DNA from: Njordibacter sp905182035
GTDB lineage: Bacteria > Pseudomonadota > Gammaproteobacteria > Pseudomonadales > Balneatricaceae
NCBI RefSeq assembly: GCF_047730075.1
Contig: NZ_CP159831.1
Span: forward strand, 2,728,001-2,792,000
Direction: 5' to 3'
Length of the DNA stretch: 64,000 nt
How positions within the stretch are numbered: position 1 is the stretch's first letter; each line of letters starts with the position of its first letter. Both the position numbers and the translations under genes were made by a program. A model generated the notes under the pieces. The model was not told where the DNA came from. It did not search any database and saw only the letters and a list, made by a program, of their open reading frames with translations. This document shows, piece by piece, positions 63,091 through 64,000 of the stretch.

Positions 63091-63680
63091 TGAGTAAAAC
63101 CCATGAAGAACGTATGACTGCTAAAAAAGCTGTCATTGATGCTCGAATTGCCAAAGCCACAGAGGAACGTGGTGTTACCATTTTGTTACGTGGCAACGGC
63201 AAGGGTAAAAGTAGTTCTGCCTTTGGCACCATGATGCGCAGCTTAGGCCATGGTAAAAAAGCGGCTGTAGTTCAGTTTGTAAAAGGTCGAGTTGAAACTG
63301 GCGAATATAAATTTTTTAGAAACTACCCAGACCTAGATTGGCACGTTATGGGGCACGGCTTTACTTGGGAAACCCAAGATAAGGCCAACGATATTGCCGC
63401 TGCAGAGCAGGCATGGGTAATCACCCAAGGCTTATTACAAGATCCTAGCATCGATATGCTTGTACTCGATGAAATGGCCTATGTGTTTAAGTACAACTAC
63501 TTGCCGCTGGACCCAGTATTAGCGGCCTTGGCTAACCGGCCGCATCACCAAACGGTGATTATTACTGGCCGTGTAATGCCCGAAGCGTTAGTTGAATATG
63601 CCGACACTATTAGCACTGTAAAAGATGATGGCCATGCCTTCCGTATTGGTGTTAAGGCCCAAGCTGGTATTGAATTTTAA
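63090..63680 (+). CDS. cobO: Cob(I)yrinic acid a,c-diamide adenosyltransferase
   Basis: Adds the adenosyl ligand to cobalt during cobalamin synthesis and salvage (CobO/CobA/BtuR family, 196 aa). The P-loop is LLRGNGKGKSSSAFG at about residues 31-45, followed by VVQFVKGRVETGEYKFF, the DMLVLDEMAYVFKY Walker B-like motif and ITGRVMPEALVEYADTIS. The gene is one base into the chelatase stop and overlaps the cobB start. Confidence 0.92.
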   Translation: MSKTHEERMTAKKAVIDARIAKATEERGVTILLRGNGKGKSSSAFGTMMRSLGHGKKAAVVQFVKGRVETGEYKFFRNYPDLDWHVMGHGFTWETQDKANDIAAAEQAWVITQGLLQDPSIDMLVLDEMAYVFKYNYLPLDPVLAALANRPHHQTVIITGRVMPEALVEYADTISTVKDDGHAFRIGVKAQAGIEF

Positions 63681-64000
63681 TGACACAAATAACCCCAACA
63701 GAAGCCGTAGCACACTGCCCCGCGTTATTTTTAGCGGCACCAGCGTCCGGCCAAGGAAAAACCACCATTACCGCTGCCCTAGCTCGCTATCACCGTGATC
63801 TTGGTCGTAAAGTGAGGGTGTTTAAAATGGGCCCAGATTACCTAGACCCACAAATTCTAGAACAAGCGTCAGGCCAACCTGTAACTCAGTTAGATTTATG
63901 GATGGCAGGAGCAGAGTATTGCCGCCATCAGTTTTATTTAGCAGCTCAACAAGCCGACCTAATTTTGGTAGAGGGTGCTATGGGTTTGTTTGATGGAGAA
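63680..64000 (+). CDS. cobB: Cobyrinate a,c-diamide synthase CobB, 3' partial
   Basis: Start of a glutamine-dependent amidotransferase that amidates the a and c side chains of (hydrogeno)cobyrinate. The visible part has the P-loop ASGQGKTTITAALARY at about residues 22-37, KMGPDYLDP at about 52-60 and VEGAMGLFDG at the window edge, all strong CobB marks. It begins within the cobO stop (TAATG). The window ends after about 107 codons, so the glutaminase half is outside. Confidence 0.92.
   Translation, partial: MTQITPTEAVAHCPALFLAAPASGQGKTTITAALARYHRDLGRKVRVFKMGPDYLDPQILEQASGQPVTQLDLWMAGAEYCRHQFYLAAQQADLILVEGAMGLFDGE

Overview
The window reads as chromosomal DNA of a free-living, aerobic, heterotrophic marine gammaproteobacterium. 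This is inferred from gene content: a betaine/proline-type ABC permease, a TorRST regulatory trio, a TRAP transporter for organic acids, carnitine breakdown genes, RluA, UvrD, SelO, DeaD, a cryptochrome/photolyase, an ImuA-ImuB-DnaE2 SOS mutasome and aerobic-type cobalamin genes. Genes are dense, many with 4-bp ATGA overlaps, and base composition is moderate. I saw no tRNA, rRNA, CRISPR array, transposase, integrase or phage gene.

Layout. 1-1.1 kb: 3' part of an osmolyte ABC permease closed by a strong hairpin. 1.1-6.2 kb: a possible small RNA, then torR, torS and torT. 6.3-7.5 kb: a glpD pseudogene with both a frameshift and an internal deletion. 7.5-10.4 kb: a three-gene lipid-linked glycosylation set (ArnT-like transferase, DPM1/GtrB-like transferase, GtrA). 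10.5-17.4 kb: a copper/cytochrome region with a cytochrome c plus DMT exporter on the plus strand, and on the minus strand a small Cys/His/Met-rich secreted protein, four c-type cytochromes, a MerR regulator and the copper ATPase CopA. 17.5-21.5 kb: an SDR, a DUF1653 protein, a peroxiredoxin and the RNA helicase DeaD behind a long structured leader. 21.5-25.5 kb: a zinc-uptake operon of the ZrgA-D type under a Zur-like operator, with an intact GNAT gene on one side and a decayed copy of that gene's 3' end on the other.

25.6-33.1 kb: an Ldh-family dehydrogenase, a lone receiver protein, then a minus-strand run: BKACE and carnitine dehydrogenase (carnitine to the betaine level), an AEC transporter, an N-formylglutamate amidohydrolase, a PhyH dioxygenase, a GFA-fold protein, a zinc-ribbon membrane protein and RluA. 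33.4-38.7 kb: imuA-imuB-dnaE2 behind a perfect LexA box. 38.7-43.2 kb: an SDR with an altered catalytic motif, an NTF2-like protein, a secreted dienelactone-hydrolase-like protein, a secreted protein of unknown function, a methyltransferase and a small membrane protein. 43.5-49.3 kb: a TakP-type TRAP operon with an unusually long DctM and an RpiR/HexR-type regulator. 49.6-54.7 kb: uvrD, selO, dtd and a DUF1989 gene. 55-60.9 kb: small secreted proteins, Cry-DASH, prolyl aminopeptidase, a PuuB-like oxidase and a MetE-like protein. 61.2-64 kb: a cobalamin riboswitch followed by a chelatase AAA/VWA gene, cobO and the start of cobB, which runs off the window.

Most of this is recognisable biology. 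The observations I rank highest are the GNAT gene/fragment pair bracketing the zinc operon with its seven perfect 12-bp repeats, the copper/cytochrome cluster with duplicated cytochromes, the DctM protein with a roughly 320-residue soluble tail, the glpD ruin, and the structured leader or small-RNA candidates at 1.1-1.3 kb and 19.2-19.6 kb. I did not find a clearly new defence or mobile system.
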